A stretch of 64,000 nt of DNA from an uncultured Bacteroides sp. Its GTDB lineage: Bacteria; Bacteroidota; Bacteroidia; Bacteroidales; Bacteroidaceae. Under the pieces are notes generated by a model, which was not told where the DNA came from, did no database searches, and saw only the letters and a list, made by a program, of their open reading frames with translations. Shown here piece by piece: positions 8,530 through 17,622 of the stretch. The DNA is taken from positions 1,550,001-1,614,000 of the forward strand of contig NZ_OY787464.1 in NCBI RefSeq assembly GCF_963678845.1. The letters run 5' to 3'. Positions within the stretch are counted from its first letter, which is position 1. Every line of letters begins with the position of its first letter. The translations under genes and the position numbers were made by a program.

Positions 8530-10764
8530 TCATGGCTCGGAGATGAATGGACGAATGGCATCTGCCCAGATTTGATATCCTTTTTCCGTAGGATGACAAA
8601 AGTCGGATGCAATATCTTTGGGTAGTGTACCATCAGGTGCCAGCATTTTGGGACCAATATTTAAAAGAGTGATATTATTCTCTTTCGCGAAGAGTTCTAG
8701 ATTCCGGTTTATTTCGTTGATTAGAATTCTCCGCGGATGTGTTGGGCTTTGTTCGCGCGGGAAAACAGACATTAGAACTATTTTTGCTCCGGGCACTTTT
8801 GAGCGAACACGCATGCAGATAGCACGTATACCTTCCACTATTTCCGGTGCCGTATTCATTGGGGCATTGGGAGTTTCACTGGTATTATTTGTACCTATAT
8901 GAATAATAACCGTACGTGGATGAAGTCCATCAAGTTCTCCGTGATCAAGTCGCCAAAGCACATTCTGAGTGCGATCCCAACCAAAGCCAAGGTTAAGCAC
9001 GCGATATTTACCAAATAACGAATCCCAGACTTTTGGCCCATTAGGAGTTCTGAGTTGTCCGTTTGCATATTTCAATTGTGGTAAACCACCCCAGAAATGA
9101 GTAATGGAATTGCCTATAAGAACAATCTCGGGGTTAATAGAATCCTTGATACTAAGCACATCTGAATGGCGGGTCCACCAATCATAACTATCATTTTCCA
9201 GCTTTGGCACCGGTACAATAGCTGTATTTGAAGGAATCTCTGTGTCTAATGATTTGTCACCCATCAGTTCAGAAAGTAAAGGTTCCATAGCCTGTGCCCA
9301 AGCTTTTGCTCCTGCTGGAGTAGGATGTAACCAATCAGACATCATTTCGTGATTAATCGACCCATCCATATTAAGAAACACATGGTTCACATCGCAATAG
9401 AAAATATGTTTCCCATCAGCAATCTTAGATACAATATCAGAAGCCCGCTCAAGAATCAGACGATGCGAAGTCGGATTTGGTCCGCCGTAGCAACCAGGAA
9501 AGCAACGTAGTAATATAATCTTTGCATCAGGCAATTTTTCACGCATGAGCTTAACAATAGCCTCTATTCCTCCAGCAAGTTGGCCGGCAGTATGACGTGT
9601 AGGATAATGCTTCTCATCAATATTATTGGTACCGATTTCCAGAACAACAACTTTTGGGGATTGTCCTTCGAGCTCACCATTTTGAATATTCCAGATAAGA
9701 TTCTCGGTACGGTAACCGCTGAAACCAAGATTCACAGCTTTACGTGGAGCAAAGAACTGATTCCAGACAGGTTGATACTGAGGCTTTTCAAAATTGTTGG
9801 TAATTGAATTACCAATCATTATCAGATCAAACTTTTCCTTTGCTACAAGAACAAGCTTTTCAGCATGACGTTTAGGGTTATATCCGGCTACTGGAACACT
9901 AGCAGGATTAATACCAGCTACCTGTATTTCTGATTTAGCTTCAAGTGAAGTTTTAAGGATTCGGGACAATTTATATTTCTTGTCCATCGGATTTTGATTC
10001 TTTTCAGAGATATAAGTACTATCTGTTAACAACTGAAACGTTGCTGAGCCATCATATCCTTTCCATGTTTTAGCATATTCCTCACAACTTGTGGCCAAAG
10101 CTTTATCTTCATTAACCGGAATAACTGTGAGTAATCTGGCTAATGGTTTTACCGGAGGCAATACTGCAGGATACACTGTACCGCTTATCTTTTCGTCTAA
10201 ATATGAAGGAGAAATAAGAATCAAATCGTTAGGTTGTTCCTTTTCACTAAGTCTTTGAACCACTCGTGCTGCAAGATGGCCACCAGCCGAAAATCCCATA
10301 ATACAAAACCGATCACCACATAAACCTAAATACTTACAATCTTTCTTTAGAAGCCGGAATGCTTTCAACGCATCAACCAAAGCCAGATCACGGGTTTGCA
10401 AACCAGATGCCACATGATAATCAAGAATGGCAACATCAAAGTTTTCTGCATTAAGAAACTTAGCAGTCATTTGACCTTCGTTTTTTACTTTCAAGACTTG
10501 ATAATCACCTCCAGGAATTAGCAAAATAGTACCTTTGGGTGATTTTGACTTTGTACGAATCAAGCGAAGTAAAGGATCTTTGAATTTATGAATATTTCCA
10601 TCTGCATCAAGAGAATTTCCTTTTGAGACGGCTTGCCCGTTGAGTAATATGTAACTTACATGGACTGCCCTCTTCGAATTATCAATCTTATTTATGCCTT
10701 TAGAAAAACATGGAGCCGTAAAAAAGAGTAATATAGCTACTGATAGTTGGACAAATGATTTCAT
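8530..10764 (-). CDS. Secreted three-domain esterase: alpha/beta hydrolase plus two SGNH/GDSL domains
   Basis: A 744-residue protein with a signal peptide (1-22). The first domain (about 35-260) is an alpha/beta hydrolase with oxyanion segment LLIPGGDY and nucleophile elbow GFSAGG (about 157-162). Two SGNH domains follow. The first has GNSIT near 318, GTNN near 378 and DWLHPT near 477. The second has GNSIT near 551, GTNN near 624 and DFCHPT near 721. Both SGNH domains keep the Ser, Gly, Asn and Asp-x-x-His blocks. In the first domain no convincing catalytic His follows the elbow (the region after NED near 215-255 lacks it), so that domain may be inactive. It probably deacetylates mannan or other hemicellulose. 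It has a possible -7 box (TAACTTTG, 10844-10837) but no clear -33. Confidence 0.88.
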   Translation of the reverse strand: MKSFVQLSVAILLFFTAPCFSKGINKIDNSKRAVHVSYILLNGQAVSKGNSLDADGNIHKFKDPLLRLIRTKSKSPKGTILLIPGGDYQVLKVKNEGQMTAKFLNAENFDVAILDYHVASGLQTRDLALVDALKAFRLLKKDCKYLGLCGDRFCIMGFSAGGHLAARVVQRLSEKEQPNDLILISPSYLDEKISGTVYPAVLPPVKPLARLLTVIPVNEDKALATSCEEYAKTWKGYDGSATFQLLTDSTYISEKNQNPMDKKYKLSRILKTSLEAKSEIQVAGINPASVPVAGYNPKRHAEKLVLVAKEKFDLIMIGNSITNNFEKPQYQPVWNQFFAPRKAVNLGFSGYRTENLIWNIQNGELEGQSPKVVVLEIGTNNIDEKHYPTRHTAGQLAGGIEAIVKLMREKLPDAKIILLRCFPGCYGGPNPTSHRLILERASDIVSKIADGKHIFYCDVNHVFLNMDGSINHEMMSDWLHPTPAGAKAWAQAMEPLLSELMGDKSLDTEIPSNTAIVPVPKLENDSYDWWTRHSDVLSIKDSINPEIVLIGNSITHFWGGLPQLKYANGQLRTPNGPKVWDSLFGKYRVLNLGFGWDRTQNVLWRLDHGELDGLHPRTVIIHIGTNNTSETPNAPMNTAPEIVEGIRAICMRVRSKVPGAKIVLMSVFPREQSPTHPRRILINEINRNLELFAKENNITLLNIGPKMLAPDGTLPKDIASDFCHPTEKGYQIWADAIRPFISEP

Positions 10765-10903
10765 TTGTGTTTTTTATATTATTAATTAATATTCAACAGA
10801 TGATTCAACATTTATTTCTTGAATATAAAATCCCTCCAAAGTTACATTTAATGTTTTATTCTGATGCTGTTCAGATAAATAAATATCTTCACTAGAAGCT
10901 ATA

Positions 10904-13186
10904 TTATCCGTTGTAACTATGCATTCCACCTAGAAAATAATTCACACCAAAATAAGTCATCAATACAGTCAGAAAAGAAAAAATCATATAAACATGAAAG
11001 AAAAGAGGTTTACTCATGTTCTTAAATGATTTTGTATGGAGTGCCAATGCATAGACCATAAAAGAAATAAGCGCCCACACCTCTTTTGGATCCCACATCC
11101 AATAACTGTTCCAACTCTCATTGGCCCAAACAGCACCAATAAAAATACCTAAGCCTAACAAGAATGTTGCTGGGTAAAGTAACAAACGAGAAACTAGTGT
11201 GAGACTAGTTACTTCCTCTTTGAGGTTATAAAGATTTAATATAAGTGCAGTAACAGCATTTATCACTGTAAATGAGAACAATGCATAACTCATCATTATC
11301 AACGATACATGCAAACTGAGCCAAGGTGATAATAATACAGGCATCAATGGGGTGATTTGTGGATTCATCTGACCCAAAGAAGAAACCAGTAAAGTAAAAC
11401 CTGACAGTAGGAAGCCGAAACTAGTTATCAAAATAAACTTACGACTAAAAATTAATGAGAACAACATTGTTAGCCAAGCTATAAACTGCATAATCTCATA
11501 GCCATTACTTAAAGGTAGCCGATCACTTATGTACGTACGAAGCGCCAGAGAAAATGTATGAAATATAAATGAGAATGATAGTAAAACAACTAAGGCGATC
11601 TGAATTTTGTGTATAAATGAATAAGAGCCAAATCTTGAAATGTCACCAGTAGTTGCATGATTGGAGACTGTTTCTTTAGCAACTCCTGATCTTTTCATTT
11701 TTATAATTGCAAATAGAAAAAGGATAAACCCTAGTAACCCTAATGTTAGATTAAAAGGAAACAATATGCTTGAAGCATTCATTCTATTATAAAGCCGTTC
11801 TGCATCAATACGACGTTCAGACAAAACAGTTTGCCCTCCTTCATTAATTTGAAATCTGCGAAGCTTGTCAATGTATTGAATCACATCATCAGATTGATGT
11901 TTCATTGATACCCCCCGTATAACAGAGAGAAGCTGATTTGAAAATGCGACTTTAGCCTTTGAATAGCCTACAGGAAAATCAGATTTAGGAGATAACCATT
12001 GTATGCGCCCTCTCCAATTGCAAGGAAACAACTTTAGCATCTCTCCACTTTGCAACATTTTTATCAATTCAACTCGCTCATCTGTTTCTATTATAGCCTT
12101 GGAAAGTGGATTTTGTTGCTCTCCTTGATTTATCGCATTGTAATATTGCTGCAATTTATATTTTTTATCAGTAGTAAAGAACTGGTTTAATGATGCCATT
12201 TTACCAACACACAACATTTCTTGCAGTTTCACACTCTTCACTTTAATTATTGATTCTGAAGACCACTGATCAGGGAAGAATATCCATGCTGTAAATATCT
12301 GCTCGGCAGTGAATCCATTATATGATGGCATGCCACAAAGCTTCAGAGTAAAATCTCTGGCCACAGTTTGTAATGGTGCCATTCTATCGTTGTAGAGAAT
12401 TTGTACACGTCCAAACTTAGCAGCCACATCTGCTGGTAAGACTGGTAGTTCAGCAGCATTAGAATGACCATAAGTCAACAGTAATATAAAGATAAAAGTG
12501 AGTTTCTTTAGCAGCGGATGTTGTAAAAGTCTGCGGAATTCACCTTCTTTTGAAACTAACACTAAAATCATAGAAATGGCTAGCAGCAAATAACCGCTAT
12601 AAGTAATGAGTATACCCCAAGGATCATAGTTTACAGATAAATAAGAGCCTTTCCCATCATCATCGAAAGAGCTTTGTAGAAACCGATAGCCACGATGAGT
12701 AAGAATATGATTCATTGAAATATCAGCTTTGGTCTGAGAATTATTTTCTGTCACAGTAACTAGTGAAACGTAATCCATCGGAGCTTCAGTACCTGGATAA
12801 TTTTGAATCCTGAATTCATTCAGCATGATAGAAAATGGCAAAAAATGAATTATATCTCCTTTCTTTTCCATGAATATTTTCGTTGGCAAATCTTTCCTTA
12901 AATGGATTATGCCACTTACGCTGGTAAGGTGTGTTACCAGTGCTCCTGCAAGTATCAACACTAGCGAACTGTGCAATAAGAAAGGAGCTTTACATTTATA
13001 ATGTAATTTCTTTAGCATATAAAGAAATCCGGCAATCGTAAGAAAGATCCACAAACAAATAAACCACCAGGAATTATAAATCAATGAGAATGTAACATCA
13101 GTTCCATACACTTTCTCTACAAAAGTAGCCATAGCCATACATACAATGATTGCAATATATATTCCAAACGGTATTTGTTTTTTCAT
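10904..13186 (-). CDS. CcsBA-type cytochrome c assembly protein (ResB-like/CcsA fusion)
   Basis: A 760-residue polytopic membrane protein. The N-terminal third, with membrane segments at about 10-30, 40-58 and 70-90 and a periplasmic part ending in another segment near 195-215, resembles ResB/CcsB. After a long soluble section, the C-terminal third has six or more membrane segments. It holds the haem-handling tryptophan-rich motif as MWDPKEVWALISF and flanking His residues (LSLHVSLIMMSYALF and ALHTK), as in CcsA. Such fusions export haem and attach it to CXXCH sites of c-type cytochromes such as NrfA. No cytochrome gene lies next to it here; its neighbours are glycan enzymes. A hairpin terminator upstream (13226-13268) isolates it from the alpha-galactosidase transcript. 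Confidence 0.9.
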   Translation of the reverse strand: MKKQIPFGIYIAIIVCMAMATFVEKVYGTDVTFSLIYNSWWFICLWIFLTIAGFLYMLKKLHYKCKAPFLLHSSLVLILAGALVTHLTSVSGIIHLRKDLPTKIFMEKKGDIIHFLPFSIMLNEFRIQNYPGTEAPMDYVSLVTVTENNSQTKADISMNHILTHRGYRFLQSSFDDDGKGSYLSVNYDPWGILITYSGYLLLAISMILVLVSKEGEFRRLLQHPLLKKLTFIFILLLTYGHSNAAELPVLPADVAAKFGRVQILYNDRMAPLQTVARDFTLKLCGMPSYNGFTAEQIFTAWIFFPDQWSSESIIKVKSVKLQEMLCVGKMASLNQFFTTDKKYKLQQYYNAINQGEQQNPLSKAIIETDERVELIKMLQSGEMLKLFPCNWRGRIQWLSPKSDFPVGYSKAKVAFSNQLLSVIRGVSMKHQSDDVIQYIDKLRRFQINEGGQTVLSERRIDAERLYNRMNASSILFPFNLTLGLLGFILFLFAIIKMKRSGVAKETVSNHATTGDISRFGSYSFIHKIQIALVVLLSFSFIFHTFSLALRTYISDRLPLSNGYEIMQFIAWLTMLFSLIFSRKFILITSFGFLLSGFTLLVSSLGQMNPQITPLMPVLLSPWLSLHVSLIMMSYALFSFTVINAVTALILNLYNLKEEVTSLTLVSRLLLYPATFLLGLGIFIGAVWANESWNSYWMWDPKEVWALISFMVYALALHTKSFKNMSKPLFFHVYMIFSFLTVLMTYFGVNYFLGGMHSYNG

Positions 13187-13225
13187 CTATTGATTTAATT
13201 ATTCACTTTCCACAACAATCAAAAT

Positions 13226-13268
13226 ATCTCGCTTCTTTATCTGACAGAGCAAATAAAGAAAGCGAGAT
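13226..13268 (-). terminator. Hairpin terminator behind the GH27 gene
   Basis: ATCTCGCTTCTTTA (13226-13239) pairs with TAAAGAAAGCGAGAT (13254-13268) with one bulged base. On the minus strand the stem is followed by ATTTTG. It lies 61 bases after the GH27 stop and 40 bases before the ccsBA-type start, so it separates the two. Confidence 0.6.
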
Positions 13269-13328
13269 ACAAAAAAAAGAAAATCAACCTGTACCTATTG
13301 TTTTTGTTAACACTAATTATATAACTTA

Positions 13329-14543
13329 TTATTTCGCTTTACTTAATCGGTATAAGACAACGTCCTGAGAAGGGACTAACACTTTTTTATCTTTGCTGGT
13401 ATTCCCTTCTGATTTCTTTGTCCACAAATTATTTATTGCATATGTTGTGTTATAAAAATTAGTGGAACGTTTAGATACTTCATCATCAAAATTAAATTTC
13501 TGCCAGTGGATAGAATATTCTTTATCTACTTTGGAACGATTGAGTAAACAAAAAGCCCAGTCGCCTTCTGCAAGAGGTTTAAACCAAACTTCAATGCTGT
13601 CTTGAGTAGCCACCTTCAGGCCTTGCACTCCCAATGTATCCTGATCAAGAGCAATAACATCTTTGTTCATCACTATTTTCTTTGTTTCAGCAGACATATT
13701 ACGGACATCATTTCCTAAAATAAGTGGAGCAGCCAACATACACCACATGGTAAAATGTGCGCGATCCTGGTTTACAGCTTGTCCATTACCAACTTCAAGC
13801 ATATCCGGGTCATTCCAATGGCCAGGACCGGCATATTTACGAAGACCTTCCTGCATATCCAAAATCTGCATCACACCAAAAGCCTTCCAACCCGGATGTT
13901 CATCTACGCAATCAAAACAATTATAAATATCTCCGGTTGTACGCCACATGTGTCCTGTATCTTTTGCCCAAGTCCAGGGTTTACTGTGTCCCCATTCACA
14001 CATACTGAACAAAATAGGACGTCCGGCTGCTCGAATAGCATCACTCATAAGGTGATAAGCACCAACCGGATTTATATCTTCGGTGGTACACCAGTCGTAT
14101 TTCAGATAATCTATTCCCCATTTTGCATACATCTGTGCATCCTGATATTCGTGACCGAAACTTCCAGGACGGCCACCACATGTTTGCCGACCAGCATCTG
14201 AATAGATACCAATTTTCAGACCTTTTGAATGAATATAATCAGCCAAAGCCTTAATGCCGGAAGGGAATTTCACTGGATCAGCTGTAATAAAACCCAGACT
14301 ATCACGCTTGCCATGCCAGCAATCGTCGAGATTTAAATAAATGTATCCGGCATCACGAAGTCCGCTTTCTACCATCTTATCCGCAACCCCACGGATAATT
14401 TCTTCATTAATATCACATGCAAACCGATTCCAGCTGTTCCATCCCATAGGAGGAGTCTTTGCCAATTCGTCAAATTTCTGGGCTTTCAAAGAAGAGATAC
14501 TAGTAAGACTGAATAGAAAGAATAAAAGAAAATACTTATTCAT
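13329..14543 (-). CDS. GH27 alpha-galactosidase
   Basis: A secreted enzyme of about 404 residues. The ATG at 14543 is chosen over a GTG one codon earlier; it gives a signal peptide ending SSLKAQ. GH27 marks, numbered from the GTG, are PPMGWNSWNRF near 32-42, the nucleophile Asp151 in LKYDWC and the acid/base Asp206 in WRTTGDI. A C-terminal beta-domain follows, ending VVLYRLSKAK. It removes alpha-1,6-galactose side groups, so with the GH5_7 mannanase it would debranch galactomannan or galactoglucomannan. Both sides are bounded by hairpins, so it is its own transcript. A possible -7 box (TACATTTG, 14753-14746) stands about 200 bases upstream, which would leave a long leader. Confidence 0.93.
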   Translation of the reverse strand: MNKYFLLFFLFSLTSISSLKAQKFDELAKTPPMGWNSWNRFACDINEEIIRGVADKMVESGLRDAGYIYLNLDDCWHGKRDSLGFITADPVKFPSGIKALADYIHSKGLKIGIYSDAGRQTCGGRPGSFGHEYQDAQMYAKWGIDYLKYDWCTTEDINPVGAYHLMSDAIRAAGRPILFSMCEWGHSKPWTWAKDTGHMWRTTGDIYNCFDCVDEHPGWKAFGVMQILDMQEGLRKYAGPGHWNDPDMLEVGNGQAVNQDRAHFTMWCMLAAPLILGNDVRNMSAETKKIVMNKDVIALDQDTLGVQGLKVATQDSIEVWFKPLAEGDWAFCLLNRSKVDKEYSIHWQKFNFDDEVSKRSTNFYNTTYAINNLWTKKSEGNTSKDKKVLVPSQDVVLYRLSKAK

Positions 14544-14821
14544 CACTTAATAAATTATAGGTTATTCATAGATTATTGATTACTAAAATTTAAGATTGAT
14601 TCCTTTATTGCTCCAACGCTCTTTTCATAAACAGAACTAAATTCAGTTTCTATACTTTCAGAAAAGGATCATCACAATAATTGTCTTCTCTTTATATGAA
14701 AACAAGTTTCGTGAAGAAGTGAAAAATCTGCCATTTTTGTAGTTACAAATGTAGAGGTTATAAAATAAACATTCTGTTCATTATTTATCTATTCGTAATA
14801 CAATTTTAACTTTAAATAAAA

Positions 14822-14865
14822 GAAAAAAAACAGCTTGTACAAAAGATTGCATTCTTCTGTACAAG
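14822..14865 (-). terminator. Strong rho-independent terminator, now separated from its gene by the IS element
   Basis: Minus strand CTTGTACAGAAGA (14865-14853) pairs with TCTTTTGTACAAG (14846-14834), 13 bp with one G-T pair, loop of six, then CTG and eight T. It points away from the metallophosphoesterase operon that ends at 16017. Removing the IS and one target copy would place it about 160 bases behind that stop. The rest of 14866-15006 shows nothing else. Confidence 0.7.
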
Positions 14866-15046
14866 ACAATAAAAATGTATCAGCAATGGAGAAACTGACT
14901 AATTAATATGATATATAAAGTTCCTATATCATTTGTAATGAAATTAATGTCTCCTCTATGAATTAAATCAGAATATAGCGGAGTCATAAGTTGAGCAAAG
15001 ATTAAGTAAGGTTTACCCGTAGTGCATTTGGATAAAAAGAAAAGAA

Positions 15047-15111
15047 GTTGCTCATTATCAAATAAATGACTATATTTAATTGTCTACCAAACGATTAAAT
15101 ATATGAGCAAC
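15047..15111 (+). promoter_or_regulatory. Hairpin covering the transposase start codon
   Basis: GTTGCTCAT (15047-15055) pairs perfectly with ATGAGCAAC (15103-15111), which contains the start codon. ATATTTAAT (15072-15080) pairs perfectly with ATTAAATAT (15094-15102) directly before it. The 18 bases on the right arm are continuous. In a transcript entering from outside the element, the ribosome site and ATG would be buried. Confidence 0.55.
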
Positions 15112-15978
15112 TTCAATGCAAATTACGGAAAAATATTAGAGATATTGCAACAAATAGAGTCTAAAATGAATTTTCTTAATCAGATTCGTAAACCCAGGTT
15201 ATCAGATATCGAATTGATTGCTATTGATTTAACCTCAGAATATATGGGTATTGACTCTGAATATCAACTATTCAGGATTCTCCCTGATAAATTGAGTTTA
15301 AGGATTGAACGAAGCGTTTATAATAGAAGAAGACGTAAATTATTTTATTTCAAAGAACAGTTGCGTAAACGAATAGTTTTTCAGATTAGTTCGAGCAGGG
15401 ATTATTTCATAGTAGATAGTATGCCTTTAGAAGTTTGTAAATTAAGTCGCAGTAGACGAGGTGGCATTTGTAGGGAAACTTTTGAAACCTCACCTGATAA
15501 AGGTTATTGTGCAACACAACGGATGTATTACTATGGTTATAAACTGCATGCAATATGTACTATTGATGGGGTTTTCTCGGATTTCGACTTAACAAAAGCA
15601 TCCGTACATGATATTCATTATCTCGAAGATGTTAAGCAGAATCATTATGACTGTACTATTCTGGGAGATAAAGGATATTTGAGTGTTAATTATCAGTTGG
15701 ATCTATTTGAAGAAAACAACATTAAACTAGAAGTTCCCATGAGAAATAATCAGCATGGGTATGCTAAGCAATATATTGTTTTTAGAAAAGCCAGAAAAAG
15801 AATTGAAACGTTATTCTCTCAGTTATGTGATCAGTTTATGATTCGTCGGAATTACGCTAAGTCTTTCAATGGATTTAAAACTAGAATTCATTCGAAAATT
15901 ATGGCTCTAACTCTTATTCAGCTAATTAATAAATTAAATAATAGAAATATTAATAACATCAAAACATGTATTGCCTAA
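15103..15978 (+). CDS. IS982-family transposase
   Basis: A 291-residue DDE transposase. The N-terminal helical part (1-100) is followed by the catalytic core: first Asp in YFIVDSMP, second Asp in ILGDKGY and Glu in RKRIETLFSQL. The segment YYYGYKLHAICTIDGV is typical of the family. Length is normal for IS982 (about 290-300) and the frame is intact, so it may be active. The stop lies 13 bases inside the right end of the element. Translation may be held back by the hairpin over the ATG. Confidence 0.93.
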   Translation: MSNFNANYGKILEILQQIESKMNFLNQIRKPRLSDIELIAIDLTSEYMGIDSEYQLFRILPDKLSLRIERSVYNRRRRKLFYFKEQLRKRIVFQISSSRDYFIVDSMPLEVCKLSRSRRGGICRETFETSPDKGYCATQRMYYYGYKLHAICTIDGVFSDFDLTKASVHDIHYLEDVKQNHYDCTILGDKGYLSVNYQLDLFEENNIKLEVPMRNNQHGYAKQYIVFRKARKRIETLFSQLCDQFMIRRNYAKSFNGFKTRIHSKIMALTLIQLINKLNNRNINNIKTCIA

Positions 15979-16016
15979 ATGCACTACGGGTTAAGGTTTA
16001 TATTTTTTTATTGCAT

Positions 16017-17612
16017 TTAGTCTTCTAAGTGTGCCAGAAATATGCGACAAAAACTGGCAAGAAACTTATCAAAATCTGTTATCGGCTTTTCCCGAACCAA
16101 CTTCCGGGCTATTTTCTTATATTGTTCCAACCGTTGGAAATCAATGTCCTTCAGTGCCAGTTTGCCACCAAAACGAAGCTTATAAAAATCTACAAGCATG
16201 TCAAAACCTGTCCAATCGGCAGCTTTTACTCCTTTAATGCCTGCATAAGCGAATAGTTCTGCAGCCGTCATCGGAGCAAAACAAGTTCTTGCCTCAGTTT
16301 TTAAATCGTTCGGAAGATAACGCAGGCGAGTTAACTCTTTTAAATGAGCTTCGCAAAATTGTCGATAGGTCTTTGAATCAAGTATCGACTCACTCCACAA
16401 AGGTTGCTTACCTACTTTACGCAAAGAATCATGCTCTGCCCGGTAACGAGGGAAAAAACTATTAAATCCTTTTACAGAGTCCAATGAAACAGTCTCAACT
16501 TTAATTTTTCCTTTTTTATCCAATGTAAGAATCTTATAAGCAGGAATATAGCCAGCAGTAGAGGGAACCTGCACATTCAACAGGTGATTACCTTTCTTCG
16601 ACACATACACTTCTTCATTGTTCATGTGGATATGACCGCCAAAATGAATTGTCACACCAGCATCGGCCAACAACTCAGCAATGGCAGGATTTGGGAAACG
16701 ATACACATCGAACTTGCCGGGAGCGGCAATGTCGGTAATATATTTAGCCACCCCGTCATTATAGTCCGCCATTGGATAATGACTGAAAGCCACCAGTTTC
16801 TTTCCATACTTTTTAGCCTCGGCAGCGACCTTTGTAATCCAAGGCAAAAGATAAGATTTTATTTTCAGCACATCATTATATCCCCCCTTTGCTCCATCAA
16901 AAGTCTGTATACTGTCACCCACAACAACTTGGGGATTGTAAACTGAGGCATCGATAGCCAATACCCATAGTCCCTTTACGGGTTCTACTAGGTAGCTACC
17001 GTCGGGAATAGCCGGCTTCTTTCCTTTATAAACATAAGTTCGCTTACCCCAGTCAGCTTGTAGGACAGCCTCTTCATAGTTGTAATTTTCATAATTGTAA
17101 GTACTGAACGGAGTAGCCCAAAACAGATACTCTTTTTGCGGCCAGAACCCAAAAGAACACCATTCACGGTGTATATCCTTATATCCCAACCGTTTCATTT
17201 CACCTAACGAATCAGAAGTGATGAAAGGACGTGACGGGTCGTGATTACCTGTCATCAAAAGAAAATGCATATCATGACGAGCTGAATAAGAATCGAGTAT
17301 TTCACGCACCTTGCGCACATTCATCAATTGTCCATCATCGGTCAAATCACCTGGTAGAAGAATGTAATGGATATCTCTTCGCGCTACATCATCAAGAGCT
17401 GCCAGAAAAGCTAAATAATTTTCGTTGAACAAGCGGGTGGAATGCAACTGAGAGTCCATAGAACTAACATAAGTAGTGTCCTGTAAATGAACATCCGACA
17501 ATACAGCGAACCTTATTTTCTGATTACCATCACCAGAAAGGTAACAACCTCTACCCGAAAGTTCCGAGCAGAGGCTTACCAAAGAGAATAACACAAACGC
17601 ATATCTTTTCAC
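16017..17612 (-). CDS. Secreted calcineurin-like metallophosphoesterase
   Basis: About 531 residues with all five metal-binding blocks: SDVHLQD, GDLTDDG, GNHD, FSHYP and GGHIHM. A signal peptide begins MKRYAFVLFSLVSLCS if translation starts at the GTG at 17612; a GTG three codons earlier (17621) is the alternative, and no in-frame ATG exists. It is the last gene of the second locus' operon, behind two GH28 genes (the preceding stop is about 10 bases away). The C-terminal 150 residues are helical and unassigned. It probably hydrolyses a phosphomonoester or diester in the periplasm. Removing phosphate that decorates the target glycan is an attractive but unproven role. The IS element follows 17 bases after its stop. 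Confidence 0.88.
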   Translation of the reverse strand: MKRYAFVLFSLVSLCSELSGRGCYLSGDGNQKIRFAVLSDVHLQDTTYVSSMDSQLHSTRLFNENYLAFLAALDDVARRDIHYILLPGDLTDDGQLMNVRKVREILDSYSARHDMHFLLMTGNHDPSRPFITSDSLGEMKRLGYKDIHREWCSFGFWPQKEYLFWATPFSTYNYENYNYEEAVLQADWGKRTYVYKGKKPAIPDGSYLVEPVKGLWVLAIDASVYNPQVVVGDSIQTFDGAKGGYNDVLKIKSYLLPWITKVAAEAKKYGKKLVAFSHYPMADYNDGVAKYITDIAAPGKFDVYRFPNPAIAELLADAGVTIHFGGHIHMNNEEVYVSKKGNHLLNVQVPSTAGYIPAYKILTLDKKGKIKVETVSLDSVKGFNSFFPRYRAEHDSLRKVGKQPLWSESILDSKTYRQFCEAHLKELTRLRYLPNDLKTEARTCFAPMTAAELFAYAGIKGVKAADWTGFDMLVDFYKLRFGGKLALKDIDFQRLEQYKKIARKLVREKPITDFDKFLASFCRIFLAHLED

Positions 17613-17622
17613 AGCAGACACA

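Larger units (their letters stand above)
15015..15991 (+). mobile_element. Complete IS982-family insertion sequence, 977 bp
   Basis: Terminal inverted repeats are ACCCGTAGTGCATTT at the left end (15015-15029) and its exact complement at the right end (15977-15991), 15 of 15, with decaying similarity inward. The target duplication is TAAGGTTT, perfect on both sides (15007-15014 and 15992-15999). One intact transposase gene fills the element. ACCC ends and a duplication of this size fit IS982. Perfect ends and duplication suggest recent insertion. It sits 17 bases behind the stop of the metallophosphoesterase gene and breaks no reading frame. Confidence 0.93.

Noticed and set aside
13755..14201. 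A 148-codon plus-strand open frame inside the GH27 gene
   Set aside because: It is antisense to a conserved enzyme and its translation has no protein-like character.
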